Positions 1-11,666 of a DNA stretch of 64,000 nt are shown one piece after another. The stretch spans positions 5,345,202 to 5,409,201 of the forward strand of contig NC_090178.1 in assembly GCF_024679245.1 (NCBI RefSeq), in the 5' to 3' direction. The DNA comes from Pseudorasbora parva. Lineage: Eukaryota; Chordata; Actinopteri; Cypriniformes; Gobionidae. Each line of letters starts with the position of its first letter. Positions within the stretch are counted from its first letter, which is position 1. The position numbers and the translations under genes were made by a program. The notes beneath the pieces were generated by a model that was not told the DNA's origin, searched no databases, and saw only the letters and a program-made list of their open reading frames with translations.

Positions 1-758
1 ACCGGCCACAGGGTCATGGGCGGCCAAGGCTCATTAATGCACGTGGGGAGCGAAGGCTGGCCCGTGTGGTCCGATCAAACAGACGAGCTACTGGAGCTCA
101 AATAGCTCAAGAAGTTAATGCTGGTTCTGATGGTGTGAGAATACACAGAGCATCTCAGTTTGTTGTGTATGGAGCGGCATAGCCGCTGACCAGTCAGGGT
201 GCCCATGCTGACCCCTGTCCACCCCCGAAAGCGCCAACAGTGGCATGTGAGCATCAGAACTGGACCATGGAAGAAGGTGGCCTGGTCTGGTGAATCACGT
301 TTTCTTTTACATCACCTGGATGGCCGAGTGCATGTGTGTCGCTTACCCGGGGAACACTTGGCACCAGGATGCACTATGCAAGGCAAGCCGATGTAGGCAG
401 TGTGATGCTTTGGGCAATATTCTGCTGGGAAACCATGGGTCCTGCCATCCATGTGGATGTTACTTTGCACGTATCACCTACCTAAGCATTGTGTCAGACC
501 ATGTTCAGCCTTTCATGGAAACGGTATCCCCTGGTGGCTGTGGCTCTTCCAGCAGGATAATGCTCCTGCCACAAAGCAAAAATGCTTCAGGAATGGTTTG
601 AGGAGCACAACAACGAGTTTGAGGTGTTGACTTGGCCTCCAAATTCCCCACATCTCAATCCAATCGAGCATCTGTGGGATTTCCTGAACAAAAAAGTCTG
701 ATCCATGGAGGCCACACCTCAACACTTGCAAGATCTGCTGCTAACATCTTGGTGCCAG
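1..758 (+). pseudogene. Tc1/mariner transposase relic, cut by window edge
   Basis: Relic of a Tc1-type DD34E transposase, an enzyme that cuts and pastes its own element at TA sites. Reading the + strand in shifting frames gives a Tc1-like catalytic region: a QDNAPATK block near 555-580 holds the second Asp, and WPPNSPHLNPIEHLWDFL near 632-690 holds the final Glu. Stops and frameshifts break every frame; the longest open piece is 103 codons at 290-601. The 5' part lies before the window, and the 3' terminal repeat is replaced by AT-rich sequence after 758. Related fragments of the same family occur at 23362-23430 and 24590-24960. It is certainly non-functional. Confidence 0.85.
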
Positions 759-759
759 A

Positions 760-818
760 TAATAATATAATTGATAATATAATAATATAATTGATATAAT
801 AATAATATAATTATATTA
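760..818. repeat. AT-rich simple repeat (ATAATATAATTG-like)
   Basis: Short imperfect tandem of ATAATATAATTGAT units directly abutting the Tc1 relic. It probably grew from the TA-rich target or tail. Confidence 0.7.
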
Positions 819-835
819 GCTATTTTAGTTCTTGG

Positions 836-2155
836 TCTTATGCAGGCTTCATGTATCCTTGTAACCTCGATTGTATTTGTGAGATTAATGCACATTAATG
901 ACCAAAATGTTGCTCAGGAGTGTTGAAATGTCAAGTGTTGACATGTCAAAAATCGTGGTGGAAATAAATTGCAATTGTGAATGCTGACCGTGCTATTAAT
1001 GCATTTGTTGTGCTATTGATGAAGAAGGGCAATAAAACTTGGCAGAAAACACTTATTTGTCAATAAGAACTTTTGTGACAAACATAACACCTTTCCACAC
1101 CTAATGCTCATCTTTGCACTTCATTTTGTTGCATGAGCTCTCCAAAAATGAACTGGTTTAAAAGTAATAAAGAAAGAAAGTATAATGCGCAACATGTATC
1201 TTAATTCTTTTCGAGAATCATTTAAACACTCATCACAACTCAAGGGGGTGATAGAGTTTCCTTCAAATGTCTGTGCCATTTAACCCGATTTCATTCAGGT
1301 AGCAGCACTAAATGTGTTTAACTGAGCTGCTCAGATTGTCTTCTGTTACTGGACACTGATATCTTTAAATGCTGTCAGTCTGTGATTGCTCGAGTACGTG
1401 TTTGTCTTTGTCTTCTAACACACACAAAAACCAGACACAAACAAACACGATGACAAAAGGCTCTGTCTCCCACTCTTCACCGTGACGTCACCGCACAATA
1501 CTTCACATTTTCCTACAGAACAATACAGATCTGTTCACTTTTTTTTCCTGCTGTTGGTTTTATAACCGCACAAAAGCATGACGGTGGCCGATTGTACTTG
1601 TCGTTGCTGTGCTCTCAGCCACATATACATAATTTTGCCAGGTTTTGCTTCTCACATCATTTGAGTAATGGCAGTCATCTAGAGAGATGTTCCTTTAATC
1701 TTCTTTGAGGTCGTGCAATTTGGCGCGGCGAAGCTCGTCTAGGAGAACCGGCTGAGACAATGTGTGCATTGTGAGCGGTTCAAGTGGACCTGGGGATATG
1801 ATGTTTTGGGCTGGAATCTAAATATGAGGGAGAGATTTGAGGTCAATCATCTCCTTCTTTGTGATGACAGACAGACGGAAGAATGTCTTACTCTCAGCCG
1901 TACAGCTGTTCTCTCAGTACACTGGTTCTTACTCATATGTGTTGGGTCTGACCGCGGTGCTAAAAGCAGAGCAGCTTGACTCAAATCTGAAACGTCCTCT
2001 GTGATGTGTCTCATTTCTGCCAAATGCGCCCTCAGCATCTTCATTTCCTCAAACTCCTCGTTTTCTCACTCATTATGCCATCATTGGTAATCACTGGATG
2101 TACTAGGGATTTCCCTCGATAGAAATGGCATGCAGGCTTTAACCCATTAGTGCCA
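836..2155. other. Non-coding DNA, no gene seen; one CRE palindrome
   Basis: No convincing exon or known repeat. Bases 1483-1490 read TGACGTCA, the perfect palindromic cAMP-response element, but nothing nearby looks like a gene start. The open frames at 1764-1979 (+) and 1847-2044 (-) overlap each other and lack protein-like composition. Confidence 0.5.
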
Positions 2156-2159
2156 TTAA

Positions 2160-2447
2160 AAGGCTAGTTCACCCCAAAATTTAAATTGTCATCATTTACT
2201 CTCCCTCACGTTATTCCAAACATGTATGAGTTTCATTCTTCTGCTGAGCACAAAAGAGGATTTTTTGAAAAACGTGGGGAACCAAACACCCATTCACTTC
2301 AATAGTAGAAAGAAAGAAAAAAAATACCATAAACCCATCAACTGCTTGGTTTCTGACATTCTTCAAAATGTCTTCTTTTGTGTTAGGGAAAGTGTTAGAG
2401 TGAGCAAATTTCAAAATATAATTTTTATTTTTTGGGGAACTATCCCT
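2160..2447. mobile_element. Fold-back inverted-repeat element, TTAA type
   Basis: The ends read AAGGCTAGTTCACCCC and GGGGAACTATCCCT (reverse complement AGGGATAGTTCCCC). The left flank is TTAA (2156-2159) and the right flank TTAT, a one-base variant. The two halves are inverted copies: the left holds TTCTTCTGCTGAGCACAAAAG and the right has CTTCTTTTGTGTTAGGG. The whole can therefore fold into one hairpin. It has no coding capacity and would be moved by a transposase supplied in trans. Confidence 0.8.
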
Positions 2448-2451
2448 TTAT

Positions 2452-3745
2452 TAGATACTTAGATACTTCTTAGAGTAAATGAGTAAATCCATTCCAAGAG
2501 TTTTAATTTAACGCTTCCATATTTTGCTAAAGATATAAGTAGCAAAGAAAAAAAGAGACAATATACTCTGAAAAAAAAGGAAAACACACATTGTCCAATG
2601 TACTTAAAGGGTTAGTTCTCCCAAAAATAACATTTATGTCATTAATGACTCACAATACATTTTGGTCCAAAAATAGAAAAAATGACTTTATTCAGCATTG
2701 TCTTCTCTTCCGGTATTTTTTCAGTCCTCAAATAAAGATTCAATCAGTTATGAATCAGCGGATTGATTCCTGATTCAGATCGCCAATGTCACGTGATTTC
2801 ACAGTTTCGCAGTTTGGCACGTGATCCAAATCATGAATCAATACACTGATTCATGACCTAATGTTTGTTTTACTTAATTTATTCATGTGAAACCGATTCA
2901 TGTAAATCCAACACACACTTTTTTTCAGTGTATATTTTATTTTATTTTTGAACAAAGATAAAAAACAAAAAACAAAAAAGATTTTTTTTTGTGGTATTAC
3001 ACAGCTCAAATCTTAAATTATATTGTATTATAATATAATACTTATTTAATTAAATGTATTATTTTGTATTATACTATTTTTTTATGATTTTCTTTCAAAT
3101 ATTCAATAGTTTTTATATTTATATTGTAAGAAACGCACACAGGCGCGCACACACACAGGGCTGAGCTGTTTTGTTCTGTTTGTGTGTGTGTGTGTGCGTG
3201 CGTTTTATGTAAATTACAAGTGTAATAAATAAAATGTATTTTTTATATTATACTATTCATTTATATGTGTTAATATGTATTTATAATATAATTATTATAA
3301 TTTTAACCATATGGTTCAATTTAGTTTATTTTTAGAGACCGATATTTTAATGAATAGTTTTGCTATAATGACTTGGCAGGTCTTCAGAGTCCAGCTCCTG
3401 GCAGGAGGACAGATTCTCTGGCCGTGGTTTTGGAGAGCGTCCAGGTCTCCTCCAGATCCTCTTCTCTCCAGCGGCTCCTTATCATGTCAGAGCAGAACTG
3501 TTGGCCTGAAGAAGAGCTTGTGGTAAACCACAGAAACATCTGAAGTTCGGCGAGTGATAAGTGCATCAGTGAGTTGTGTTTTCCCCTGTTTAACAAAGGA
3601 GATCATTTGTACCAACATTTAGAAAACGATAATTAGCTAAATGATATTGCTGAATACGAGCAAGACGTTATATCATCACGCTATACAATCTTCTTAATCA
3701 GTATCTTTGTCTTCATTAAAATTTAAAATATCTAAGAGAAAAAAT
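2452..3745. other. AT-rich non-coding DNA with one TTAA-element arm
   Basis: Very AT-rich, with poly-A and poly-T runs. Bases 2608-2655 are a lone arm of the fold-back family (AGGGTTAGTTCTCCC after TTAA at 2604-2607). A short CA/TG hairpin-like stretch lies at 3132-3200. No gene is supported. Confidence 0.6.
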
Positions 3746-4806
<1,061 letters not shown>

Positions 4807-4813
4807 TGCAGCG

Positions 4814-4945
4814 ATGCAGCTGGACGTTAAACCCTGCACTGAGGACACACAGGAGGAGAGCGTGAGTGTCCTGAGAGATCGACGTCTACAGGCTTCGGAG
4901 CGGTTTGTGCTTCTAATGCAATATTTAAATGGCATGTGTGTCTGA
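4814..4945 (+). other. 43-codon open frame next to satellite, doubtful
   Basis: An ATG at 4814 opens 43 codons ending at TGA 4943-4945. The composition is more protein-like than its surroundings (MQLDVKPCTEDTQEES at the start). A consensus-like donor GTGAGT occurs inside it at 4861. I do not recognise the peptide, and there is no support for expression. Confidence 0.12.
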
Positions 4946-5703
4946 CGCTGTGTTGCCGGCTCCCGCAAGCCATGTCTTTCCCCATATCCGTCGGTTCGGA
5001 TGCACGTGCCACATGTGCACTCATCCCTGCTGATGTGCAGCGGAGCACGCTGGAAAACATCGCACAGAATCAGCATCTTCATTGTTTTTCAGTAAACAAG
5101 CTGAAGTGTGCCATTGTTTTTCAAAGAGATAACTGTAAGTCATGTGTGGGTTCATTTGCCAATTGTGACTGATATTTCCAGTCTTTGCTTTGTTTGACCA
5201 ATGGTTTTGGGAATCTGTGTGAACACAGTCATGACCATTGTGCAGAAATTACACACTAACTTTAAAACAAGATAAAATGTGTACTGTATATACAGTAGTG
5301 AACAAAAGTGACCTAGGAAAATAGACATCTTGATTTAACTTTATTTAAATATTATAAAAAATGTTGGACCAACTTAATTACACTTCATTGCATGAATTAG
5401 TTTTTATGGGTTGAGGCTGGATGGAAAACCTGCCCTCAATACAACTGAGTTTATCCAATGAGTCTTTTTTTTAAATGTAGTTTTATTTGTGATAATAACG
5501 AGATGAAACATATGTATGCTTTTTGCGTTTTTTTCATTAGTAAAATAAAACCTGTAGCTGTGGTTTGCCTCTTAATGGCAAATAATTTTGTCAGATAAAT
5601 ACATTAAACAAGTTTAGTCCTTTGTACTTCCTTATATACAGTATATAGTACTCATGTTTTGATTATTTATTTGAACATAAAAAAAGAAAGAAAAAAAATA
5701 CCA
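4946..5703. other. Non-coding DNA, no feature seen
   Basis: Becomes AT-rich toward the right. Short TACTGTATATACAGTA palindromes occur near 5282-5297. No exon, RNA gene or clear element end was recognised. Confidence 0.5.
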
Positions 5704-5982
5704 TCATGGGCGTCGGAACCATTGTGTGTGTGTGGGACAAGACCCACCCACTTTTTAAGACCAATGATATTGGACCCACTCACTTTTATCATCTCTAATT
5801 CAGCACATGTCTGCTTACATTGACTACCCCTTAACCGAGAAACTTATTAAGAAACTTATTTTTTAAACACATGTTAAACGCTTTATTTCCCCTTTTCTGA
5901 TATTTGCTCTTTTTTTCATTGAAAATAAATACCTTTCCGATCTGATATGTGATGGGGAAAGGGAGAAGAGTGAGTTTGGCAA

Positions 5983-6056
5983 AAGGCGGATTCGAACCTC
6001 TGATCGATTTGTGTCAACTTGATGTCGTGCGTCTCACCATTACTCTATAGCCACGG
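5983..6056 (-). other. tRNA-like segment (Pol III A/B-box pair) in a repeat
   Basis: On the - strand this reads TGGCTATAGAGTAATGGT (A-box-like) and, about 40 nt later, AGGTTCGAATCC, a perfect B box. The spacing fits a tRNA. The acceptor arms do not pair well, so it is more likely a SINE-type tRNA-derived head or pseudo-tRNA than a tRNA gene. A decayed copy occurs at 36594-36660. Confidence 0.5.
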
Positions 6057-6203
6057 TAAATAATTCAGTGATTTCTGTAATTTTGTCTGGCCTAATCAAT
6101 CATTTAGTAAACGGCACTTTTTCTGTCTGGACACGGAGCATAAAAAACATGCAACTTGTTCATTATCATTATCTGTGAAACTGTTGATTTCTATGGCAGG
6201 TAC

Positions 6204-7695
6204 AGGGGGGGTGAAATGCTGTTTCATGCATACTGATCTTTTTACACTGTTAAAGACTTGGATTCCCATACTAAACATAGACAAAGTTTCAAAAGTTAAG
6301 GTGGACGTTTGATGGGAGTATTTCTTTGTCAAAAATACTACTTCCGGTTAGTCATAAGTTTCGGCAAGTTTTTTGCGATCATGCGTCCCCTTTGACGTTA
6401 ATGGGGGCGGAATTTCCTTGTATGGGCCTTACGGACAATTCTACCGGAAGAGCGTGAGAGAGAGAGAGGGAGAGAGCGAAAGCAACAGGCTACGCCCATC
6501 AAAGCGGGGCTCGTAGGCTGCTGCACAGGTGATGTGCACATAACAATGTCACCAAAAAAGTGCGTTTTTGGTTGCCAGACCAAGACAGTCCTGCACAGAT
6601 TCCCCAAAAACCCCGCGTTAAGGCAACAGTGGATGTAATTTGCTTTTCCGGATCAGCAACTGAGTTGCGCGAATGTTTATATCTGTTCGCTGCATTTCGG
6701 TGCCGACTGTTTCATAAACAAGGCCCAGCTCGACGCCGGATTTTCCCGATCGCCAAATGCTGAAGGATGGAGCAGTCCCAACGATAAAGGTCCCAACGTT
6801 AGAACCGCAGGCGGTGAGTGAGACTGCTTCAAATGTCTGTGTTTTTGCCTATGCCCATCAAGTAGCCCAAACATGATCACGTATAGTTAATTAATCAATG
6901 GAGCATGCGATGTGCAGTGCGTGTACATTTGTTTAGCTGGCCACTATATGTGTAACTTTATGTTTGTGTATTGTAAAAGCACTCCAAACAACAATACACA
7001 AAGAGTGGGGAAATATGTTGAACTAAATAAGCACGCTTCTTCATTCAAATGCGCTACTATTTCGTGTCTTTCTATGTAAACACTAACATTAACTTAGCCT
7101 GCCGTGCAAAACCAGTCCGCTTAATAACGTTACAATTGTCTACACAAACCACATGTAAACACACACACACACGTGCACAACTGCACTTCCCACATGTACA
7201 CCTTCAAAGACAAAAATACGACGATATAATTCAAGTATAAATATGTAAATAACACAAGCCGCTAAGCGTATTATATAGTTAGTGTATAACTTGTACCACA
7301 TAGAGACGTCCTGCTCTAGTGGTTTTTGCTGCTGCTCCTGTTCAACTGCAGCCTCTGGGTCTGATTCCGGATCATAGATGTATGGCTGTATCTGATTAAA
7401 AGCCATATTTTTATTTTGAATAAAGTTTTTTTCCCGCTGTTAGGGATGACACAGCTTTACGACGCACTCGACTCAACACAATAGCAGCAGCGCGCACACG
7501 TCATTATTTAGCTCCGCTCACACGACACGCCCCCACCCGCTCGGCTTTTTTCGGAAAGACTCGGAACAGCGCATCTTTCTTAAATAATTATAAAAAAAAT
7601 AAAGACTTTTCGGAGATATGCAGGATGCAATGCTACTCTATAGGTACTCAAGATTGACATGACACTGACTGAAACTGAGTGTTTCACCCCCCCCT
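6204..7695 (+). mobile_element. TTAA-type element, family A, copy 1 (Kolobok-like)
   Basis: Ends AGGGGGGGTGAAATGCTG on the left and CACTCAGTTTCA-type sequence running into CCCCCCCCT on the right form an imperfect inverted repeat of about 30 bp. The right flank is TTAA (7696-7699); the left flank is GTAC, presumably decayed. Inside is a THAP zinc-finger exon on the + strand (6546-6813). A second copy lies at 47825-48976. TTAA targets and THAP proteins are known traits of Kolobok transposons; the transposase core itself is missing. Confidence 0.65.
6546..6813 (+). pseudogene. THAP zinc-finger exon, one in-frame stop
   Basis: From ATG 6546 the frame encodes a recognisable THAP DNA-binding domain. 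It starts MSPKKCVFGC (first zinc ligands Cys6 and Cys10), continues with HRFPKNP, a Trp at codon 29 (QQW), then CSLHF, which supplies the last Cys and His, and an Phe-rich tail. Codon 31 is TAA, a single premature stop. The frame stays open on both sides of it for about 88 codons and runs to GCG|GTGAGT, a good splice donor at 6814. It is therefore a 5' exon of a transposon protein whose downstream exons are lost. The second copy (48142) reads His at the stop position but is broken elsewhere. In Kolobok, P and Harbinger elements such domains bind the element ends. Confidence 0.8.
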
Positions 7696-7921
7696 TTAAC
7701 TGAATATAGCCTTTTTATTAGACTATTGGTATTGACTAGTTTGAGGTCTTTTTTGGAAAGGGATATGGCCTCAAACACACCATAATGCAGGAAATCACAT
7801 CTATGAAATCCTTTTTTTCCTGGGGGAGAACCCCCAGACCACCCGCAAAACAATTTCCCCACCTATCATATTTTGCCTTAGCCGCTACTGACCCACCCAC
7901 TTTTTATTTGCTTCCGACCCC

Positions 7922-7925
<4 letters not shown>

Positions 7926-7977
<52 letters not shown>
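7926..7977. repeat. (TA)n microsatellite
   Basis: About 26 uninterrupted TA units at the right edge of the old repeat. Confidence 0.95.
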
Positions 7978-7979
<2 letters not shown>

Positions 7980-8613
7980 TGTATATGATTAGTTAATTAA
8001 TTTAACTACATTCTTTGAACTGTTGTCCTCTTCAGTCAGATCACATTTTAAAGGTGCCCTAGAATGATGTTAAATTGTTCTCTGATATCTACATAGAGGG
8101 TATGTGGCTTATTTAAGGGCAAAAATTGTCCAGACACAGTTTAACAGGTCCATTTACAACCCTATAAATTGTCCCTAGGATGTAATGCTCTGTTTTTGCC
8201 TTATTTGGAAGAGTCATGAATATTAATGTTGAGCTCTGCTCTGATTGGTTTATTTCAGCAGCTCACAGCAGTTCAGTGAAGCGGCTTGTGAGTCTTGACC
8301 ATCCTAACAGAACACAGACCGACTGAATGACACTTTAAGCAGAACATCTCAAATGGAGATTGATAAAATGCAGCCTACTTGTTTATTGGTGTTTTCAGAT
8401 CATCCGTGCGAGAAAGACCTCGCTTGTTTGCGGCAACCGTATGCACGCGAGCTCGCTCTCTCGCGTGGATGATCAGAAAAGATCAAGTAAGCTGCATTTT
8501 ATCAATCTCCATTTGAAATGTTCTGCTTAAAGTGTCATTCAGGCAACTTTTTAGACTTTTTTCGTCAACGATATTGCATGTTTATATAACGTTATTCACA
8601 ATGTAGGCTAACG

Positions 8614-9294
8614 CAGTCATTCCCAAACTGTGGTCCGCGGACGACTAGTGGTCCATGAGGGTACTGCAGGTGGTCCGTGGAAAGGCTAAATAAAATAAAA
8701 TAAAATAATATTTTTTTAACTTCATTTTACCAGGAAATTCCCATAAAAAAAGTAAAAAGAATATGTAGGCCTATATTGATATAACATTTGTATTAAATTC
8801 AAATTGTCAAGTTATTGTGCGATTACTAAAATAGCCTAGTGGCGCTCGGCCATGACGTTCAAGTTCAGTGCCGTTATGGATCGGTGGATAGCAACGGGTT
8901 CTCTGAAGAGAAAAGAGACAGAGGCAGAAAATACAAAAAATGAAGAGATTGACAGTGAGTCGGATGCATCTATGAGCCAGATTCATCATAAAAAAAAAAC
9001 AAAGAAAAGGAGTGTGAAGAGAAAATACTGCGAAAGCTGTTTAGCATTAGGGCGCTTGAGTAAATGAATAAATTAAATATGTGGCAGCCGTTGTGTGCAG
9101 TATTCCTTTACCACGCCTGTTGTACTGATGTGATGACTAGCCATAGTTTTAGTGCTAGTAAGCCTTTTTAGAGGTGCGGATTCATTCAGGCAGGACTGTG
9201 TGTAGACATATTTTATTATGTGTTATGAGGTGGTCCGCAAAATGTTTTGATTATAAATAGTGGTCCACACACACAAAAAGTTTGAAAACCCCTG
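8614..9294 (+). mobile_element. hAT element nested in family B copy 1
   Basis: Starts CAGTCATTCCCAAACT and ends AGTTTGAAAACCCCTG, giving imperfect CAG...CTG inverted ends typical of hAT. The flanks GGCTAACG and CGCTAACG match at 7 of 8 positions, fitting the 8-bp hAT target duplication. At 681 bp it is an internally deleted copy that keeps the N-terminal transposase reading frame. Confidence 0.85.
8852..9067 (+). pseudogene. hAT transposase N-terminal fragment
   Basis: A 71-codon frame, ATG at 8852, ends at TGA/TAA-rich sequence. After an initial MDRW motif it is charged (KRKETEAEN, then a KKKTKKR basic run) and closes with KRKYCESCLALG. This resembles the start of ZBED/ZMYM-type hAT transposases, where an RKY-E-x-Y/C segment precedes a BED or zinc-finger region. 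The rest of the transposase is deleted between here and the right end at 9294. Confidence 0.6.
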
Positions 9295-9736
9295 CGCTAA
9301 CGTTACGCAGTGACTGTGATGTAGCCTAATCTGAAATACAAGCATGCAAAAACATCATATGCCTACTTCAGTTCTCAAAAATATAAATATATAACTTATA
9401 TTTTTACAAAATGAATAGTCTTGTCAAATGACTATCGTTTTAACTTAGATGGTGGAAAAGGGGACGTTTTTGCTAGAAGGAACGATTTGTGAGCAATGTA
9501 TCTACGGTTGTATTTTGTAATACAAAATAATATTAACCTGTCATTAGACACACTATTTGTCATTAGTATGGTACTTGGAGTTTCCTATTGTTACTGTACT
9601 AGCATCTTGCGTTATCTAGATAATGCGGTCTCTCTAAGAAACTTTCAATTTAATCAGAAATTGTTTAAACAGTCAATAAGTGGATAAATCGCTACTTACT
9701 CCTTGCAGGAATACAGTTGCCCTTTTCGTCAGTTTA

Positions 9737-9888
9737 AGACGCTGAAGCTTGCTTGAAATGGGCCGAACAAACGAACGATTTGTTGTGGTATCTGATTATA
9801 ATAAACCTCAACCATGACTGTAGACATATGAAAAGTCCTCACGTCTCCTGCACAGCCTAAACATGACGTGTGTCATGAGAGCCGTTTT
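9737..9888 (-). pseudogene. Decayed THAP exon of family B copy 1
   Basis: The reverse strand aligns base by base with the better THAP exon at 50490-50704. It shares GCAGGAGACGTGAGGA (the GCAGDVR segment) and TTTGTTCGGCCCATTTCA, which in one frame gives FVCSAHF-like ligands. Deletions and frameshifts remove any usable frame. Confidence 0.55.
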
Positions 9889-10187
9889 CGCTATCCTCCA
9901 GTCATTACCTGCAGTCCCAGTTACCGTCAGTTCTGCCTGACAATGAACATGTTTGGACAGATGCAAATGTTGGGGGCGTGCATATAAAGATCCCCAACGC
10001 TTGCGTCACGGTTGGGCTTATGTTGAGAAGCACTTTTTTTTCTGTGGTGTTTTTGATTTACGAGATTTACATAAGAAGGAGGAGGCGATGGTGTTTGAGA
10101 CTCACAGTATGTGATGTCCATGTACTGAACTCTTATTATTTCACTATGGCAAGGTTAATTCAGTGTTTCATTCTAGGGCACCTTTAA

Positions 10188-10524
10188 CCATATATCAAAA
10201 GGACCATTATTCAGAATCATTATTATTATCATTATTATTGAATTTATTTTCATTGTGGTATTCTTTGAATTGCATCATGATTAATGTGACTTTTGCAGGT
10301 TCTTGACAGGTTTCGTGAGACTCAGTTGATACAAATACTTTGAAATCTCCTAAAATCACCTTAATAATATACCACATACAATAACATCAATAAAATAATT
10401 TGTAATATAGAATGAATGGTAAACACAAACCATCGTCCTTTAAATGGAGTCGCCATTGACCAGATTTTCATTCTCGCATTAATATATTGGTAAAAATTAT
10501 TAGTTAATAGCTTTTTGAAGTTTT
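10188..10524. other. AT-rich non-coding DNA, nothing recognised
   Basis: AT-rich sequence with ATTATTATC runs after the element end. No exon seen. Confidence 0.5.
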
Positions 10525-10822
10525 AAATATGGATATTTTCCTACACAAACCCATTTGCTTCAGAAGGCCTTCATTAACCCCCAGAGCCTTATGGATCACT
10601 TTTATAACGGATGGATGCACTTTTTGGGCTTAAAATGTTCGCTGCCATTCACTGCCATTATAAAGCTTGAAAGAGCCAGGACATTTATTAATCCCTAAAT
10701 TATAAATGTATTAATAACTCAGACTGTATTTGTTTGCACGAAGAACGTCATATACATCTATAAGGATGATTTGAGGGTGAGTAAATCATAGGATAGTTTT
10801 CATTTTTTGGTGAACTATCCCT
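10525..10822. mobile_element. TTAA-type element, right end intact
   Basis: The right end TTGGTGAACTATCCCT is followed by TTAA (10823-10826). The body (CACAAACCCATT, TTCAGAAGGCCTT, CACTGCCATTATAAAGCTTG) recurs at 19905-20165 and, inverted, at 19655-19720. The left end is not clear. Confidence 0.65.
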
Positions 10823-10826
10823 TTAA

Positions 10827-11664
10827 TGTTGTCCTGCACAGCATTAGCCTTTTGGCCCAGTTGAGTGTGTAAAGCGCAGAGGCAGGGCTTTACTGTGTTT
10901 TATTAGTGTTTAGGTTACCCATAAACAGCAGCCTGTCCGCTCAACTCATAGGTAACGTGTCTTCAAACCTTTTGGCCTGCTGAGAATGATAGGCCCGTCC
11001 CGGTCTCGTGTCTCTTATAAACAGCTCTCAGTAATCCTGATGTCCATGTTCGACTGTATAAAACATATCTATAAACCTCGACCTCACCCTTCAGCACACA
11101 TTCGGAGACAGTCCTCCAGAAATAGAAATCCGCCTCTTTATTTTACCTTTCTATGTTTAGAGGATGCCTCTGTTTAGATTGTGGTCATCTTCTGATGCAG
11201 AGCGCAGTTTTAGCTCTCGTCTCTTATGTGGGCTGTCAGTGATGGCAGACTTTTGGGATCTCTGCGGCCTTCGTGGTGCCACTTTCACGGGTGGAACTCA
11301 GCAGTGGTTTGATTGAAAGCATCCCTGCTCGCGTCTGATTGGCTGCAAAGCCAAAGCTCTTGCAGGACTTAACGACTTCCAGGCTCGGCTCCAAAAACAT
11401 AGTGAGCTGACTACATAGGCTGGATTTTAAGACATCATATGGCAGCTACAAATGGTAGGCATCTTAATTATGCTGACTTTGTGATGACCATATACAAAGC
11501 CTGCATGTCAGTCCCATAATGCATCGTGACAAGCTTACAGAAAAGGACAAAAAAAGTATATATTTACATCATACATGTGGTTTAATTGATACAATACAAC
11601 TCAATGCGTATCAATTAGACAAATGCTAATAAAAATGCACAATTTTAGTGCACATATAAATATA
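10827..11664. other. Non-coding DNA, no gene seen
   Basis: More GC-balanced than its surroundings, but with no exon signals I could connect to a protein and no recognised element ends. Confidence 0.45.
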
Positions 11665-11666
11665 TA

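Larger units (their letters stand above)
5704..7925. mobile_element. Old inverted-repeat element, host of a THAP-bearing insertion
   Basis: The left end reads CATGGGCGTCGGAACC and the right end TTCCGACCCCCATTTT, imperfect inverted copies of about 13 bp. The left 350 bp, including CCCACTTTTTAAGACC, recurs at 36338-36660. That shows a dispersed family, probably hAT-like although no 8-bp duplication was confirmed. A TTAA-type element (6204-7695) sits inside. Confidence 0.55.
8052..10183. mobile_element. TTAA-type element, family B, copy 1 (Kolobok-like)
   Basis: Ends AGGTGCCCTAGAATGA and TCATTCTAGGGCACCT are perfect inverted repeats of at least 15 bp flanked by intact TTAA on both sides (8048-8051 and 10184-10187). 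A second copy is at 49472-51016. The extra length here comes mainly from a hAT insertion (8614-9294). A decayed THAP exon lies on the - strand near 9737-9888. No transposase core remains. Confidence 0.85.

Noticed and set aside
1483..1490. Promoter defined by the CRE palindrome
   Set aside because: A single 8-bp motif with no adjacent gene start is expected by chance at this scale.
1764..2044. Two overlapping open frames on opposite strands
   Set aside because: They are mutual shadows without recognisable domains or splice context.
5983..6056. Functional tRNA gene
   Set aside because: A and B boxes are present but the acceptor and anticodon stems do not pair convincingly, and a decayed copy exists in another repeat.
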